Assembly (NCBI GenBank): GCA_016934535.1 | Contig: JAFGSQ010000011.1 | Span: 1-43,481 of the forward strand | Length of the DNA stretch: 43,481 bases | From: a candidate division WOR-3 bacterium | GTDB lineage: Bacteria; SDB-A | Direction of reading: 5' to 3' | Shown here: in pieces, positions 17,807 through 27,763 of the stretch | Layout: each line of letters opens with the position of its first letter | Position numbering within the stretch: position 1 is the first letter of the stretch | Program-made: the position numbers and the translations under genes | Notes under the pieces: model-generated | The model's database searches: none | What the model saw: only the letters and a program-made list of their open reading frames with translations | Told to the model about the DNA's origin: nothing

Positions 17807-18275
17807 AAGAAATATCTCCTGAATTAACCATGGCGTTATAAATTATTTCTTTATAATCTCTTATTATCGTGTTTTTTGCATTCTCTATGTACAGGGCAAG
17901 GCTTTCAGGGATCTTCGCGGGAATTTCATCGGCGTCGAGAATTTCGTGGGAACCGTCGGGGTAGAAAAGTACGTCCAGCTCGAGATCTCTCCACTCTACT
18001 TTCCCTTCCGTTATTATGATCGAGTCGGCCACGTTGAAATAATCGGCTTTAAAACTGCCGTCGTTAGAAAACCATCTGTAGAGAACATACGGTTTCTTCT
18101 GCCAATAATAAGCAATTGTTATGTCGTATGGTTCAAGCTTGACTTTTGAAACTGATATATTTCTGTCAATAACATATTTCAAAACAGAAAAATTTTTCCG
18201 TGCAAGTAATAACTCACAACAGAATTTTTCTTTTTTCCCTGAGAGTTTTGTCTTTATCTCAAGGCTTTTTTTCAC
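17787..18275 (-). CDS. DUF402 domain protein
   Basis: 162 residues. The central part (YVLYRWFSNDG, KADYFNVAD, WRDLELDVLFYPDGSHEILDADEI) fits the DUF402/FomD-like fold. Some members hydrolyse nucleotide-linked phosphonates or nucleoside diphosphates, but this member's substrate cannot be assigned. The start is GTG 18275 without a strong ribosome site. The 3' end overlaps nfi by 20 bp, and a 93-bp gap separates it from the truncated radical SAM gene upstream. Confidence 0.75.
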   Translation of the reverse strand: MKKSLEIKTKLSGKKEKFCCELLLARKNFSVLKYVIDRNISVSKVKLEPYDITIAYYWQKKPYVLYRWFSNDGSFKADYFNVADSIIITEGKVEWRDLELDVLFYPDGSHEILDADEIPAKIPESLALYIENAKNTIIRDYKEIIYNAMVNSGDISFGLRET

Positions 18276-18368
18276 CGTTCTGAATTCACTGTTTTGAAAA
18301 TAATTTTCGTCATATTGAATAATTGTTAAAGTTTGTCGAAAATCCCGAAATCGCGGCGTGAAAAAAAA

Positions 18369-18812
18369 TTATGAAGAGAAAATTCTAATACCATTTTTAC
18401 CGTCTTTTGATGATTTATCCGTATAAAGGATCTGTCTCAAATTACAATCCAGCGTGTCGCGGCATTCAATAATATCAATTTCTAAGGTTCCCCGCAGCTC
18501 CGGTGCCTCTTCATCAATTAGAGTGCCGTTGGTTTCTATCGTGACTCCTAATTTCATTTCTTTCAGTCCCTTTATTACTCCGAGTATTTCCGGGTGAAGA
18601 AAAGGTTCGCCTCCGGTAAGCTTTACAGATGAAAGACCTATTTCCTTTGCGTCCTGGATTATCTTCTTTAATTCGTTCCAAGGAAGACATTTTCCGGCAT
18701 TTTTTTCGAAATGAGGATTTATCCAGCAATGCCTGCATTTTAAGTTACAGCTTCCCGTCAAATACATGTATATGGTTCTCAGAGGCCGGGTGTTACTCGA
18801 AGAATTCGGCAC
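18369..18812 (-). pseudogene. Truncated radical SAM protein, ScmF-like N-terminal third
   Basis: 147 residues. The N-terminal part is a good radical SAM start: TIYMYLTGSCNLKCRHCWINPHF? is split here as MYLTGSCNLKCRHCW, giving the CxxxCxxC iron-sulfur motif, then GLSSVKLTGGEPFLHPEI and VTIETNGTL. It resembles, from memory, the ScmF radical SAM/SPASM protein of SynChlorMet-type cassettes. After NGTL the similarity ends and the frame stops 35 residues later. The rest of the barrel and the SPASM cysteines expected in a protein of 350 or more residues are missing. GTG 18812 overlaps the end of the neighbouring radical SAM gene by 20 bp, so it was probably once its coupled partner. A short functional protein cannot be ruled out. 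Confidence 0.6.
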
Positions 18813-20205
18813 CGGTTTCTTCCTTAAGTTTCCTGTAGCAGTCCTGCATACTTGGCAATATGAAATTTTCTGCGCTCACACCGGCCAGGGCAGGACAACT
18901 GCCGTTGCAGAACATGTTCCATTCGCAGTCCATACAGGCTTGAACGGCACTCATTGGCACAAGTCTTCTTTCTTTCATCTTTTTCAGGACCGGACTATTC
19001 ATCCATATATCCTTGACGGAATCTCTGTTTATCTTTCCAAGCTCTATGTCCGGAAGCATGTTGCAGGGAACTATCGTCCCGTCATGATGAACCGCAAGCT
19101 TGCTGAACACGCATCCGCAGGCGGTCAGGTAATCCATACCCGGTTCCGGTTTTATTCCGTATTTTTTCATCTTCTCCATTTTTCTGTAAAGGTGCCATTT
19201 GGCGAGAGGACCGGCCTGAGCCACTATTCTACTGTCGTATTTTTCTTCCAGGTGCCCCAGCAATTTTATGGCTTCGACCTGCATAAAAGGATTCAGGGCT
19301 ATGTCTTCCTTGTTCCAGCAACCCGCTCCCATCGGCATGGCGTCGTTGGTGCTGAATGAATGAACGCCAAGGTCTTCGAGAAGAAATTTCGCCGCGTCTT
19401 CGAGATCTTCCAAATTGTGCCTGTTGACTGTAAGCCTTACAGCGATGTTCAGGCCGGCTTCTTTCGCCAGCTTCAAGCCCCCTACAGCTCTTTTGAAGCT
19501 TCCCTGACCTCTCGACAAATCGTGTATCTCTTCGCACGAACCGTCTATCGAAAACTGCATGTAAGATAAACGCGCGGCTCTTTTACCCTTGAAGAATTCT
19601 TCGATGCTTTTTTCGTTTACGAGAGTCCCGTTTGTCAGTATCGAATATCTCATGTTGTTTTCTACAACTGAATCAATGAGCTCCCAGATGTCTTCTCTTA
19701 CAAAAACCTCCCCTCCGCTTAGGCAAATTTCTTCGACGGCGAGGTTTTTCAATTCAGAATAAAAGTCAGACCACTCATTTATGTACAAGTCATCCCGGGT
19801 TTTCATCTCCCGTTCATAAAAACAGTATTTGCATTTCAGGTTGCACTTTTTTGTCACGGACACGTCTATAGATTTCGGTGATTCACCGGAATGGATAAAA
19901 TCTTCTCTTCTTGGAACCTTTTCAGAGGCGTTTTTTGAATGTGCGAATCCTCCGGAAACAAGACTTTCCAGAAATTCGGATATTTCTTTCCCGACGTCTT
20001 CTTTTTCAGAAGTGTCAAATTCATCCTTCAGCGCATTTTCAATGTCTTTTGAAGAGTTGCTTCCGTCGAGCATTCTCCAGATAAATATTCCGGTTGAGTT
20101 GAGATATCTTCTCGCGCCTGTGTCCGGATGAAAAAGGCTCGCCGAATTGTCTCCCAAAAGCCTTACTGAAACTGAATCGTCGGAACAATAGTATTTTTTC
20201 AACAC
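18793..20205 (-). CDS. PqqD-like domain fused to radical SAM/SPASM enzyme (ScmE-like)
   Basis: 470 residues. Residues about 1-95 form a PqqD-like peptide-recognition domain (FHPDTGARRYLNSTGIFIW, LEAL-type helices). The radical SAM core starts with CNLKCKYCF, followed by CLSGGEVF, SILTNGTL and MQFSIDG. The C-terminal SPASM region has LTACGCVFSKLAVHHDGTIVPCNML and CMDCEWNMFCNGSCPALAG. The segment GVHSFSTNDAMPMG together with AGPLAKWH resembles ScmE of SynChlorMet cassettes. Such enzymes modify ribosomally made peptides, with the PqqD domain holding the leader. No precursor peptide gene is visible nearby. The start is GTG 20205 (TTG 20202 also possible) with no clear ribosome site. Confidence 0.85.
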   Translation of the reverse strand: MLKKYYCSDDSVSVRLLGDNSASLFHPDTGARRYLNSTGIFIWRMLDGSNSSKDIENALKDEFDTSEKEDVGKEISEFLESLVSGGFAHSKNASEKVPRREDFIHSGESPKSIDVSVTKKCNLKCKYCFYEREMKTRDDLYINEWSDFYSELKNLAVEEICLSGGEVFVREDIWELIDSVVENNMRYSILTNGTLVNEKSIEEFFKGKRAARLSYMQFSIDGSCEEIHDLSRGQGSFKRAVGGLKLAKEAGLNIAVRLTVNRHNLEDLEDAAKFLLEDLGVHSFSTNDAMPMGAGCWNKEDIALNPFMQVEAIKLLGHLEEKYDSRIVAQAGPLAKWHLYRKMEKMKKYGIKPEPGMDYLTACGCVFSKLAVHHDGTIVPCNMLPDIELGKINRDSVKDIWMNSPVLKKMKERRLVPMSAVQACMDCEWNMFCNGSCPALAGVSAENFILPSMQDCYRKLKEETGAEFFE

Positions 20206-20240
20206 CAGATTATTTTACAGCCTCGACGAAATGATTCAAG

Positions 20241-23129
20241 TTAATTCTTATTCACTTCGCAGAGATTCCTGAAGGAACAGTACGAACAGCTTTTTTTTGA
20301 CGGTGTGGCTAAAAATTCCTCGTTAAAAAAGATGTCTCTCAGAACGCTTTCAAATATCCCGTTGAATTTATTGTAGTATTCCAATACAGTCTTTTTTTCT
20401 TTAAAAACTTTATTTTCGATTTTATCCGAAGATTCTCTGAGAAAATAATACTTCCCGTTTATGTTCCCGATTCCGTTCCCCATTTTAGACCGCATTCTTA
20501 TATAAACAAGCACCTGAAAACATTTACATATTTTATTCAGCTCTCTGAATTTTTTCCTGTAATTATCAGGGTCAAGATCAACAAATTCAGGAGCCTCGTA
20601 TTGTAAAAAGTTTTTATGAAACAATGACTCACTTTTTTTTGACTTGTAATCGCAAATTATAATCTCATTTTCTGATCGTTCTATTCTGTCTATTTTTCCC
20701 CGAAAACCGACTTTCAGACTTTCGCAATGAAATTCTTCCGATATTTCTTCTTCCAAGGCGATTATTTCAATTTTGTTTTCCTCGATGTTTTTTCTGTCCC
20801 ACTCGAGAAAATTCGTTACAATTCTATTCATCGCCCAGAATCTTATTTTTCCGAGTCCTTCATCGGAAATAATTCCCTTTTTATGGAAAATATTTGTCAG
20901 AATTTTTTTCATCTCAGAGATGTCATACGTTTTTTTACCGTAATATTCCTTCAGAGCCTCGTGGACAACCGTTCCGATCTCAGCGGCGTCAGGATTTTCT
21001 TCCAGGGACTCCCTTTCTTCGAGTTTGAGAATCCTCTTGAAATAAAATTTAAGCGGGCAGGAAATATAATCTTCGAAAGAGCTCGGAGACAGACCTTTTT
21101 CAAGCATCATTTCTTTTATCTCGTCTGTTTTTTTCACACTACGGGTTTTTTCAACCGGTGTCAGCGAGAACCGGAGCTTTTTTTTCGTTATAATATTCTC
21201 CCTGGAATCATTGTCTGATTCATAAAAAAGCGTCTCGATAAATCTGCTTCGCTTTTTTACCTGTCCACCGAGTTTTTCCGGATAGAATATTTTTACTGAT
21301 CCTGCTGAAGCAAGCACGGAAAAGAAATTCGACGCGTATATACTTTCCCAGTCGCCGTAATGTCTCATCGAGAATAATTCCTTAATATCGCCCGGCAGAA
21401 GAGGATCGTATTTAGAAACATCGGGCATTACGCCTTCGATGCAATCGGCAATGAAAACCGCGTCAAAGTTAATGTTCCTGAATTCGAGAGCTCCCATCAC
21501 CTGAATTCCCGCCAGGGGTGTCCCTTTGAACCTTACGGGGACAAGAGAAAGTTTGTGCCTTATGAGATTAGCGCTGTTTTTTGCACAGCCGCTGTCCGCC
21601 GCTTCAGGGTATTCTGCGAAAAAACCGCTTGTTTCAATCAAAGCTTCCCGCGCAGACAAGATAAAATCTCCGAAAAACAAATAAGAATACTTTTCAGAGG
21701 AAATTATATCTAGACATTCTATCAGTCTGCCGCACAGTTCCGTGAGATTTTCATCTTTTCGCGGCATATAAATCCTGTTGATCTTTCTGAAAAGTTCCGA
21801 AGGTTCGTTCCATTTCTCAATGTTTTTAAATCCGCCTTTTCCGTCAACTTCCAGCTCAAGTATGTTTTTTTCCACCAACAACTCTTCGAATCTGTGCAAT
21901 TCCACCCTCAAAAGGTTTTTGTCTTCACCATGTCCGGAAAGCTTTACGTATGGATGCCTTATCATATCCAGATAAAGACAAGATGGCACCATACCGTTTT
22001 TTATATTTTCGGTTATCTTCAACAAGGTGTCCAATAGCTGGAACAGAGGTGTTCTCTGGAACGGGTAATTTAATGTTATATTGAACAGTATTTTTTCTTT
22101 TTCGAGGTCGAACCTCGCGACTACGTTATTGACAAAAGACATCAGGTTCGAAGGTTCCGGGAGTAAAACTCCTATTTTTGTCAAATCTCCATTTTTATTT
22201 TCTCTCAAATATTCAGCCAAAGCGTCAAAAATCTGTATCATTTCGTGTTCGACATTCGAGCACGGATATATTTTTATTTTTTTCAGGATTTTCGAATAAT
22301 CGAACTTACCGGCTTCTTTCAAATTGCTGTCGCAGATGTCTTTCAATCCTTCCACCGTTTCATAAGCTGTTCTGAAAGGAGACAGGGCTGTCGTTTTTTT
22401 CGATCTTTCAGTTCTCAAAACAAAAAGTGAATTTTCGTATCTGTCCAGAACATTCCTGATTAACAGCTTTTCGCTCGAGTTCAAGGCGTTGAAACCCGCA
22501 AAGACAAAGGATTCGGCGCCGAGTAATTCAAATTTATTCATTATGCTTTTCGACCTTATTTTTCTGTAAGTCATTCCTCTCGTAAATTTCATTCTGTCTT
22601 CGTGAGACTTTACAAAACCGGAAATTATTTTCGGCATGTTTTCGATAAAACTTCTGTATTCGATGCTGTATTCGCCGAGTGAAGAGAATTTTTCGTAAAG
22701 ACTGTTTTGCTCCGGGATCTTTTCGGACTCGACGAGTATCTCTTCGACACACGCCATAATCTTAAGCGCCCAGGGATAGAACGAGGAAAAGCTTTCAGTG
22801 TCTTCTTTTCCTGCGTAAATTTTATTATCTATGAATATTTCTTTAACTGTTTTATATAGAATGTAAGAGGATTCCATCTCACTCGCCGCTGTAAAAGCCG
22901 GCGCCGAGAGTTGATACAGTTTTACGGCAAACTCGTCTATGGTCTTCATTTGAGGCAAAAAACAGGTTTTCTTTATCCTCTTTGCAAATTCATCTTTGAG
23001 AAAGAACTCGAATCTTTTGGATGGAAAAACAACATAAACCCTGGAGGATTCTTTACCCAGGTTCAATATTTCCTCGGCCGTTCTTTTTACAAGGTCTTCG
23101 GAAAAATCAATGATTTCAATTCTTGACAA
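20241..23129 (-). CDS. AddB-like helicase-exonuclease subunit, PD-(D/E)XK nuclease with Fe-S cysteines
   Basis: 962 residues. The N-terminal two-thirds resembles an inactivated UvrD-like helicase without a Walker A motif. The C-terminal nuclease begins PSSFEDYISCPLKFYFKRIL (first cluster cysteine), continues with GTVVHEALKEYY and KIDRIERSENEIIICDYKSK (catalytic Asp and Lys), and ends with CSYCSFRNLC, completing a 4Fe-4S-type cysteine set. With AddA it would process double-strand breaks for homologous recombination. The start is TTG 23129, overlapping the end of the addA-like gene by 14 bp. Divergence from Bacillus AddB makes the symbol uncertain. Confidence 0.85.
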   Translation of the reverse strand: MSRIEIIDFSEDLVKRTAEEILNLGKESSRVYVVFPSKRFEFFLKDEFAKRIKKTCFLPQMKTIDEFAVKLYQLSAPAFTAASEMESSYILYKTVKEIFIDNKIYAGKEDTESFSSFYPWALKIMACVEEILVESEKIPEQNSLYEKFSSLGEYSIEYRSFIENMPKIISGFVKSHEDRMKFTRGMTYRKIRSKSIMNKFELLGAESFVFAGFNALNSSEKLLIRNVLDRYENSLFVLRTERSKKTTALSPFRTAYETVEGLKDICDSNLKEAGKFDYSKILKKIKIYPCSNVEHEMIQIFDALAEYLRENKNGDLTKIGVLLPEPSNLMSFVNNVVARFDLEKEKILFNITLNYPFQRTPLFQLLDTLLKITENIKNGMVPSCLYLDMIRHPYVKLSGHGEDKNLLRVELHRFEELLVEKNILELEVDGKGGFKNIEKWNEPSELFRKINRIYMPRKDENLTELCGRLIECLDIISSEKYSYLFFGDFILSAREALIETSGFFAEYPEAADSGCAKNSANLIRHKLSLVPVRFKGTPLAGIQVMGALEFRNINFDAVFIADCIEGVMPDVSKYDPLLPGDIKELFSMRHYGDWESIYASNFFSVLASAGSVKIFYPEKLGGQVKKRSRFIETLFYESDNDSRENIITKKKLRFSLTPVEKTRSVKKTDEIKEMMLEKGLSPSSFEDYISCPLKFYFKRILKLEERESLEENPDAAEIGTVVHEALKEYYGKKTYDISEMKKILTNIFHKKGIISDEGLGKIRFWAMNRIVTNFLEWDRKNIEENKIEIIALEEEISEEFHCESLKVGFRGKIDRIERSENEIIICDYKSKKSESLFHKNFLQYEAPEFVDLDPDNYRKKFRELNKICKCFQVLVYIRMRSKMGNGIGNINGKYYFLRESSDKIENKVFKEKKTVLEYYNKFNGIFESVLRDIFFNEEFLATPSKKSCSYCSFRNLCEVNKN

Positions 23130-26100
23130 AGACGCCCTTCTTTTCGTCGAGATATATCAATACGCATTCAATTTTTCGTCCCGTATATATTTCTTCGAGC
23201 TTTTTTTTATACTTTTTTATCTGTTCGGAATGCTCTTTTTCATTCTCGCTTCCCGTCTTGAAATCAACAACCGCCATTGCGTCTTTTCCAACTACAATTC
23301 TGTCGGGCCTGTAAATTTCACCCGAATCAGACAAGATTTCCCGTTCATTAAAGAGTTCAATATCACCTACGAAATATTTTGAAATTTCAGGTTTTAAAAG
23401 ATAAGAGATCATCTCTTTTCTTTCATTTTTGTTCAGCAATTTCAGCCCGAGTCTTTCTTTCAAGTCTTCCTCGAATTTTTCACCGCTTTTATAAACTCCG
23501 AGAAACGAAAGAGTTTCATGTATCGTTTCTCCTCTTTTCTGTCTGTCAGATTTGATTTCACCGGTTTTGTAAACCAGATACTCCTTGTTCATGCTGAAAA
23601 CCGGCGTTTTTTTTGAAGGAATCCCAAGGAATTCTGAGTCAATTTCCGTTTTTATTTTTTTTTCATTGAGTGTTCCGAATGACAATAAATTATTTCCGTC
23701 AATTTTTTCCTTGATATGCCTGTTCTCTAAAACAATGTCCTGAAAACAGTTGATTCTGTTGATGCCCGTTTTATTTTCTCCGCTCTTTTTTCTTTTCCCT
23801 ATCATAAACAAACCGTGTTTTGCTCTTGTCATCGCTACGTAAAGCAGGTTAAATTCGCCCGAGTTGTCTTTGACGATACTTTTCCGGTAAACGTTTCCCA
23901 GTCTTTCGTCCAGACCCGCCCACTCCTTTTTAATATATTTAATTCCGGTTTCATCAGTGTATATGCTGTCGGTATTACCTTTTAATTCTTCGGAAATATC
24001 CAGTATTACATTGCTGAATTCGAGTCCTTTTGATTTGTGCAGCGTCAATAGTTTGATTTTATCCTCTCCCTGAGGTATGTCGATGTAAAAGGTCCGGTTC
24101 TTTTCTGACAAGATGTCTTCTATGAAAGAGAGAAAAGATGAAATTGATGTTCGTTGTGAAACCTCCAAATCGTGAAGTGTCTCTCCTAACTTGATTATGA
24201 AGAAGGATGACTCGGGAAAATTTTCATAAATCCTGAATCTGTAAATCATGTCCTGAAAAATGTCGTAAGCTGTCATGAAACCCACAGACTTGAAAAAAGG
24301 ATCTACAAATCTGTTCCACACTTCGCCGTGTTCGTCTCTGAAAACCGAATAAAACCGTCTCTGGGCTTTATAATACAAATCGTCGCGATGACGGTATTTA
24401 ATTCCTAAAGATTCGGCGGCTTTTCCGAGTAATCTGCTGCCGGCGAATTCGAAAAAACTGAGATCGTCCGGAGGAAAATCTAGAAATCTGATGAATGAAA
24501 TGATCTCCCTGATCAAGGCATCGTTTGTCAAATACATTGCCTCGTCAGTTATGCATTCGTGCCCTTTTTCAGAGAGATATTCAAACAGCTCCTTAATATG
24601 GTCGTTTTTCCTCAAAAGTACTGCAATGTCGCCGTTTTTCCATCCGGATTCTTTTAATTTAACTATCGTCTCATGAATTCTCGAATAAGCGGGATTTTCT
24701 AAATCGTCATTTTTTTCGACAACAGAGATTTCGACATAACCTGCGTCAAAATTTTTAAAAGCCGGAAGTTTTTGTTCCGTGTTTGAATAATTCCCGTCGA
24801 ACTCGTTTTCCAATCCGAAAACACCCAACATATCAAGATTCTCTTTTTTCCAGAAGGAATTGTTGAAACCGACGATTTCCCTGTCGCTCCTGAAGTTGTA
24901 ATCCAGATTTTCTCTGTAGGTGCCGGCAGTTCCCGCGCTTTCCTTTAGTTCGAAAAGTTCCAGCACTTTCTCCTGATCGAGCATCCCGCTTTCTATGCCG
25001 CGCCATTGATATATGGCCTGTTTTCTGTCGCCGACAATAAAAAGCGAGCTGTTCTCTTTTTCCGAAACGACGGCGTTGCTCGCCAGAGGAGCCAGCATTT
25101 TTATCTGAGCCGTGCTCGTGTCCTGAAATTCGTCTATGAGGTAATGAGAAAACCTTTCAGACAGTTTAAGATAAAGATAAGGAAGAGATTCTTCAGTGAG
25201 GCAGTTTTTAATAAGGGAGAATATCTCCTGCAGGTATACTGTGTTTTTATTCCTTCCGGAAAAATGAACCGTGAACTCTTCCGTCAGATTAGAAATCGCA
25301 GCCACTTTCAGGGAGGAATATATGTATACGAATTCTTTGAGCGACTTTGAAAACGGATCGAATACATCTTTTATTTCTTTTTTTACATCATCTCCCGTTT
25401 TGACCCTGATAATGTAGTCGTAACTTTTTGAAACAAAGGATTTTTCGGCTATTTTAATAAGTTGTTCAAATGTTTTTCGGTCATCATGAATTATAGATCT
25501 GAGAGACTGCCCTGCAGATTCTGAAAATGTATTGTGATTAATTTTACCGTAGTGCTTTTCAATGACCTCCAAATACTTTTTGCACAGCGAAACACTGCCG
25601 TAAAATGCTTTCCAAAGCTTATTTTCAAGGTTCTTAATTTCAATTATTTTTGAGCTCTCATTTTTTAAACTAAATATGCCGGCAATTTTTTTTATTAATG
25701 CTTTGTCTAAATTGAAATTTCCTCGGGGGTCTAATTGCACGATTTCTTCAATAGAAGTTTCCACTTCCCGCCAGTTGTTTTCGACTTTTGTTATGAGAAA
25801 ATCGCGCACCAAATCTTCCAAATCTTCTTTGATATTATCTTTGAGTTTAAAATCCGCCTTTATCCCTTGAATCTCCGGAGAGACCACTTTCAGTATTTTA
25901 GCTGACAGGGAATCTATCGTTCCCGTGTTGTAGTCTGAATAGCATGTCGTTATGAGCTCGAGAAAAAATTTCGACCAGGTTGCGACTATTTTTCTGCTTT
26001 CGTCTGCTTTAAAACCGCATCTTTCAGAAACTTCATCGAAAACTGTCATAATCGCGCCGTCGTAATTGCTATCAATATCCGAAAACTTCCAAAGATAGCC

Positions 26101-26364
26101 GAGTATCCTTTCACCCATCTCGTTCGCAGCGGGATTCGTGAAAGTCACTGCGATTACGGAATTGAGTGTTTTTCTGAATTCCTCGATATTTTCAGAAGTA
26201 AAATCATCGCCGGGATTTCTTTTAAGGATGAGGTTCCTGAAAGACAGGAACAATTTTGATAGGTATTCGGAGGCGAGCTTTGTCGTCTTTCCCGAACCGG
26301 CCGAAGCCTCAACTATTTTAAGATTGAGTTTGTTTTTTTCTTCCCGCACTACGGAGTTTTCCAC
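23116..26364 (-). CDS. AddA-like UvrD-family helicase with C-terminal nuclease domain
   Basis: 1082 residues. SF1 helicase motifs appear in order: EASAGSGKTTKLASEYL (Walker A, near residue 20), AVTFTNPAANEMGERI, LIDEFQDTS (motif II), IVGDRKQAIYQWRG (III), LTLHKSKGLEFSNVIL (V) and LLYVAMTRAKHGL (VI). The C-terminus has a RecB-like nuclease block (RPDRIVVGKDAMAVVDFKTG). It unwinds and degrades DNA ends with the AddB-like partner encoded next. The start is GTG 26364, inside the end of the preceding secreted-protein gene (16-bp overlap). Confidence 0.92.
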   Translation of the reverse strand: MENSVVREEKNKLNLKIVEASAGSGKTTKLASEYLSKLFLSFRNLILKRNPGDDFTSENIEEFRKTLNSVIAVTFTNPAANEMGERILGYLWKFSDIDSNYDGAIMTVFDEVSERCGFKADESRKIVATWSKFFLELITTCYSDYNTGTIDSLSAKILKVVSPEIQGIKADFKLKDNIKEDLEDLVRDFLITKVENNWREVETSIEEIVQLDPRGNFNLDKALIKKIAGIFSLKNESSKIIEIKNLENKLWKAFYGSVSLCKKYLEVIEKHYGKINHNTFSESAGQSLRSIIHDDRKTFEQLIKIAEKSFVSKSYDYIIRVKTGDDVKKEIKDVFDPFSKSLKEFVYIYSSLKVAAISNLTEEFTVHFSGRNKNTVYLQEIFSLIKNCLTEESLPYLYLKLSERFSHYLIDEFQDTSTAQIKMLAPLASNAVVSEKENSSLFIVGDRKQAIYQWRGIESGMLDQEKVLELFELKESAGTAGTYRENLDYNFRSDREIVGFNNSFWKKENLDMLGVFGLENEFDGNYSNTEQKLPAFKNFDAGYVEISVVEKNDDLENPAYSRIHETIVKLKESGWKNGDIAVLLRKNDHIKELFEYLSEKGHECITDEAMYLTNDALIREIISFIRFLDFPPDDLSFFEFAGSRLLGKAAESLGIKYRHRDDLYYKAQRRFYSVFRDEHGEVWNRFVDPFFKSVGFMTAYDIFQDMIYRFRIYENFPESSFFIIKLGETLHDLEVSQRTSISSFLSFIEDILSEKNRTFYIDIPQGEDKIKLLTLHKSKGLEFSNVILDISEELKGNTDSIYTDETGIKYIKKEWAGLDERLGNVYRKSIVKDNSGEFNLLYVAMTRAKHGLFMIGKRKKSGENKTGINRINCFQDIVLENRHIKEKIDGNNLLSFGTLNEKKIKTEIDSEFLGIPSKKTPVFSMNKEYLVYKTGEIKSDRQKRGETIHETLSFLGVYKSGEKFEEDLKERLGLKLLNKNERKEMISYLLKPEISKYFVGDIELFNEREILSDSGEIYRPDRIVVGKDAMAVVDFKTGSENEKEHSEQIKKYKKKLEEIYTGRKIECVLIYLDEKKGVFVKN

Positions 26365-27272
26365 CTGAACCCGAGACCTTCCACTCCTTTTACTGTGGCA
26401 GTCCCGGAAAATCTGAAAATGTGCTCAGCTGTTTCTGCGGCTTCTCTCGGTGTATAGCCGTTCTCTAATATAAGATTCAGGTAGTAAAATTCAAAAACCG
26501 CGCTTCCGGCCCAATCGACGGGCTGGACATAGCCGGACACGACAAGTCCGTCATTCCAGTCTCTTCGCGAACGCAGTATCCTGTCCGGTATATCCCCCGA
26601 CATAATGTTGCACGAGCTGAAATGAATGAGCAAAAGATTTTCACAGGGCTTAAGGGCGTCGACAATTTCATCTGCTCCGGCGATACCGTCTCTGAGAACC
26701 AAACCTTCTTTCTCTCCGTGCGTTGCGAAAAGGATGCACACTCTCCCGGGAAGAATCGCGGTTTCAGCGCAGAAATTTATGAGATCTCTCTTGTCGTGGA
26801 CGAATCTCTGCCTGACCTCGACTTCACTGAGGCGTGCGAAAAAGGCTTCCAGCATGTCTCCGAACGAGTATTCATCCTCGTTCATGGATTCCTGCCACTC
26901 GGATTCGAGAACTACGAGCCAGATTTTTGAAGTGTCTTCAGGCAAAGATCTCGTACCGGTCCAGTCGTACCAAACAACCGTTCCGTCCTGCCTCCATTTC
27001 CCCGTAAATGCTCCGCCGCCGGATGAAAGTTCGAACCATCCTTCGCCGACCGCCGAAGGTTCGACGTATCTGAAATTAAACCTTCCGTTCTCGTCTATTT
27101 TACCTGAAATTTCACAGTATCCGCTGAAAAAATACCCCCCTTTGACTTCATCGCCGCTCTGTTCAAGTATCATTCTTCCGTATGTAGTCTGCCAGTTTCC
27201 TGAAAAGTCCGCAGAAAAACAACATGCCGCTGAAATCAAGACGGCCAGGATTATGTAGATTTTTTTATTCAT
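26349..27272 (-). CDS. Secreted protein with caspase/CHAT-like His-Cys domain
   Basis: 307 residues. A signal peptide (1-20, ending CFSADF) leads into a small beta-rich domain (about 22-110; SGNWQTTYGRMILEQ, TGKWRQDG). The C-terminal half has RVCILFATHGEKEGLVL and, about 35 residues on, NLLLIHFSSCNIMSG. The HG and SC positions match the His-Cys dyad of clan CD peptidases (caspase/CHAT/C11-C25 type). It may be a periplasmic or surface cysteine peptidase; the substrate is unknown and I recognise no named family. Start ATG 27272 overlaps the flavodoxin stop (ATGA-type coupling), and its end overlaps addA. Confidence 0.65.
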   Translation of the reverse strand: MNKKIYIILAVLISAACCFSADFSGNWQTTYGRMILEQSGDEVKGGYFFSGYCEISGKIDENGRFNFRYVEPSAVGEGWFELSSGGGAFTGKWRQDGTVVWYDWTGTRSLPEDTSKIWLVVLESEWQESMNEDEYSFGDMLEAFFARLSEVEVRQRFVHDKRDLINFCAETAILPGRVCILFATHGEKEGLVLRDGIAGADEIVDALKPCENLLLIHFSSCNIMSGDIPDRILRSRRDWNDGLVVSGYVQPVDWAGSAVFEFYYLNLILENGYTPREAAETAEHIFRFSGTATVKGVEGLGFRWKTP

Positions 27273-27763
27273 TTGCCTTCTGCCTTTTCAGCCATGCTGA
27301 CTGCCCATTCTTTGGCTCTTGTCGACTCCAGATCCGTGTTTTCAGCGAGAGGATTTTCAAAATCCGCACTGCCCAAAATCTCATTGCCTGTGAGTGCTTT
27401 TTCCATGTTTTGGAATATCTTGCCTTTCCCTCCTCTGTGACAGCAAAAAAGAGCCGTCTTTTTTCCGCTCAAATAATCTTTTGAAAAGAAAGTCCTGAGA
27501 GGCGGTGCAAAAGATCCGGCCCAAACCGGAGATCCAATGATTATCAGGTCATATTCTCCGGGATTAATGGATATGGTCTCAAGGGGCGGTTTTTTTTTGA
27601 ACAGCACTGAAGTCCCGCCTGTGAAATATTTTCCAGCCCCCGAGGGTTTGTAGTCATTCACAGGTTTAATTCTCAAAAGATCGGCGTTTATCTTTTCAGC
27701 CATCGCTTTGGCAATCATATCGGTGTTGCCTTCGAGCGAATAGTACACTATCAAAGTTTTCAT
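27269..27763 (-). CDS. Flavodoxin-like FMN protein
   Basis: 164 residues. The phosphate-binding loop YYSLEGNTDMIAKAMAEKI lies at the N-terminus, DLIIIGSPVWAGSFAPPLRTF contacts the isoalloxazine ring, and FCCHRGGKGKIFQNM follows. It carries FMN as an electron-transfer or reductase protein in the cytosol; its partner is unknown. ATG 27763 overlaps the stop of the amidotransferase gene (ATGA), so translation is probably coupled. Confidence 0.88.
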   Translation of the reverse strand: MKTLIVYYSLEGNTDMIAKAMAEKINADLLRIKPVNDYKPSGAGKYFTGGTSVLFKKKPPLETISINPGEYDLIIIGSPVWAGSFAPPLRTFFSKDYLSGKKTALFCCHRGGKGKIFQNMEKALTGNEILGSADFENPLAENTDLESTRAKEWAVSMAEKAEGK

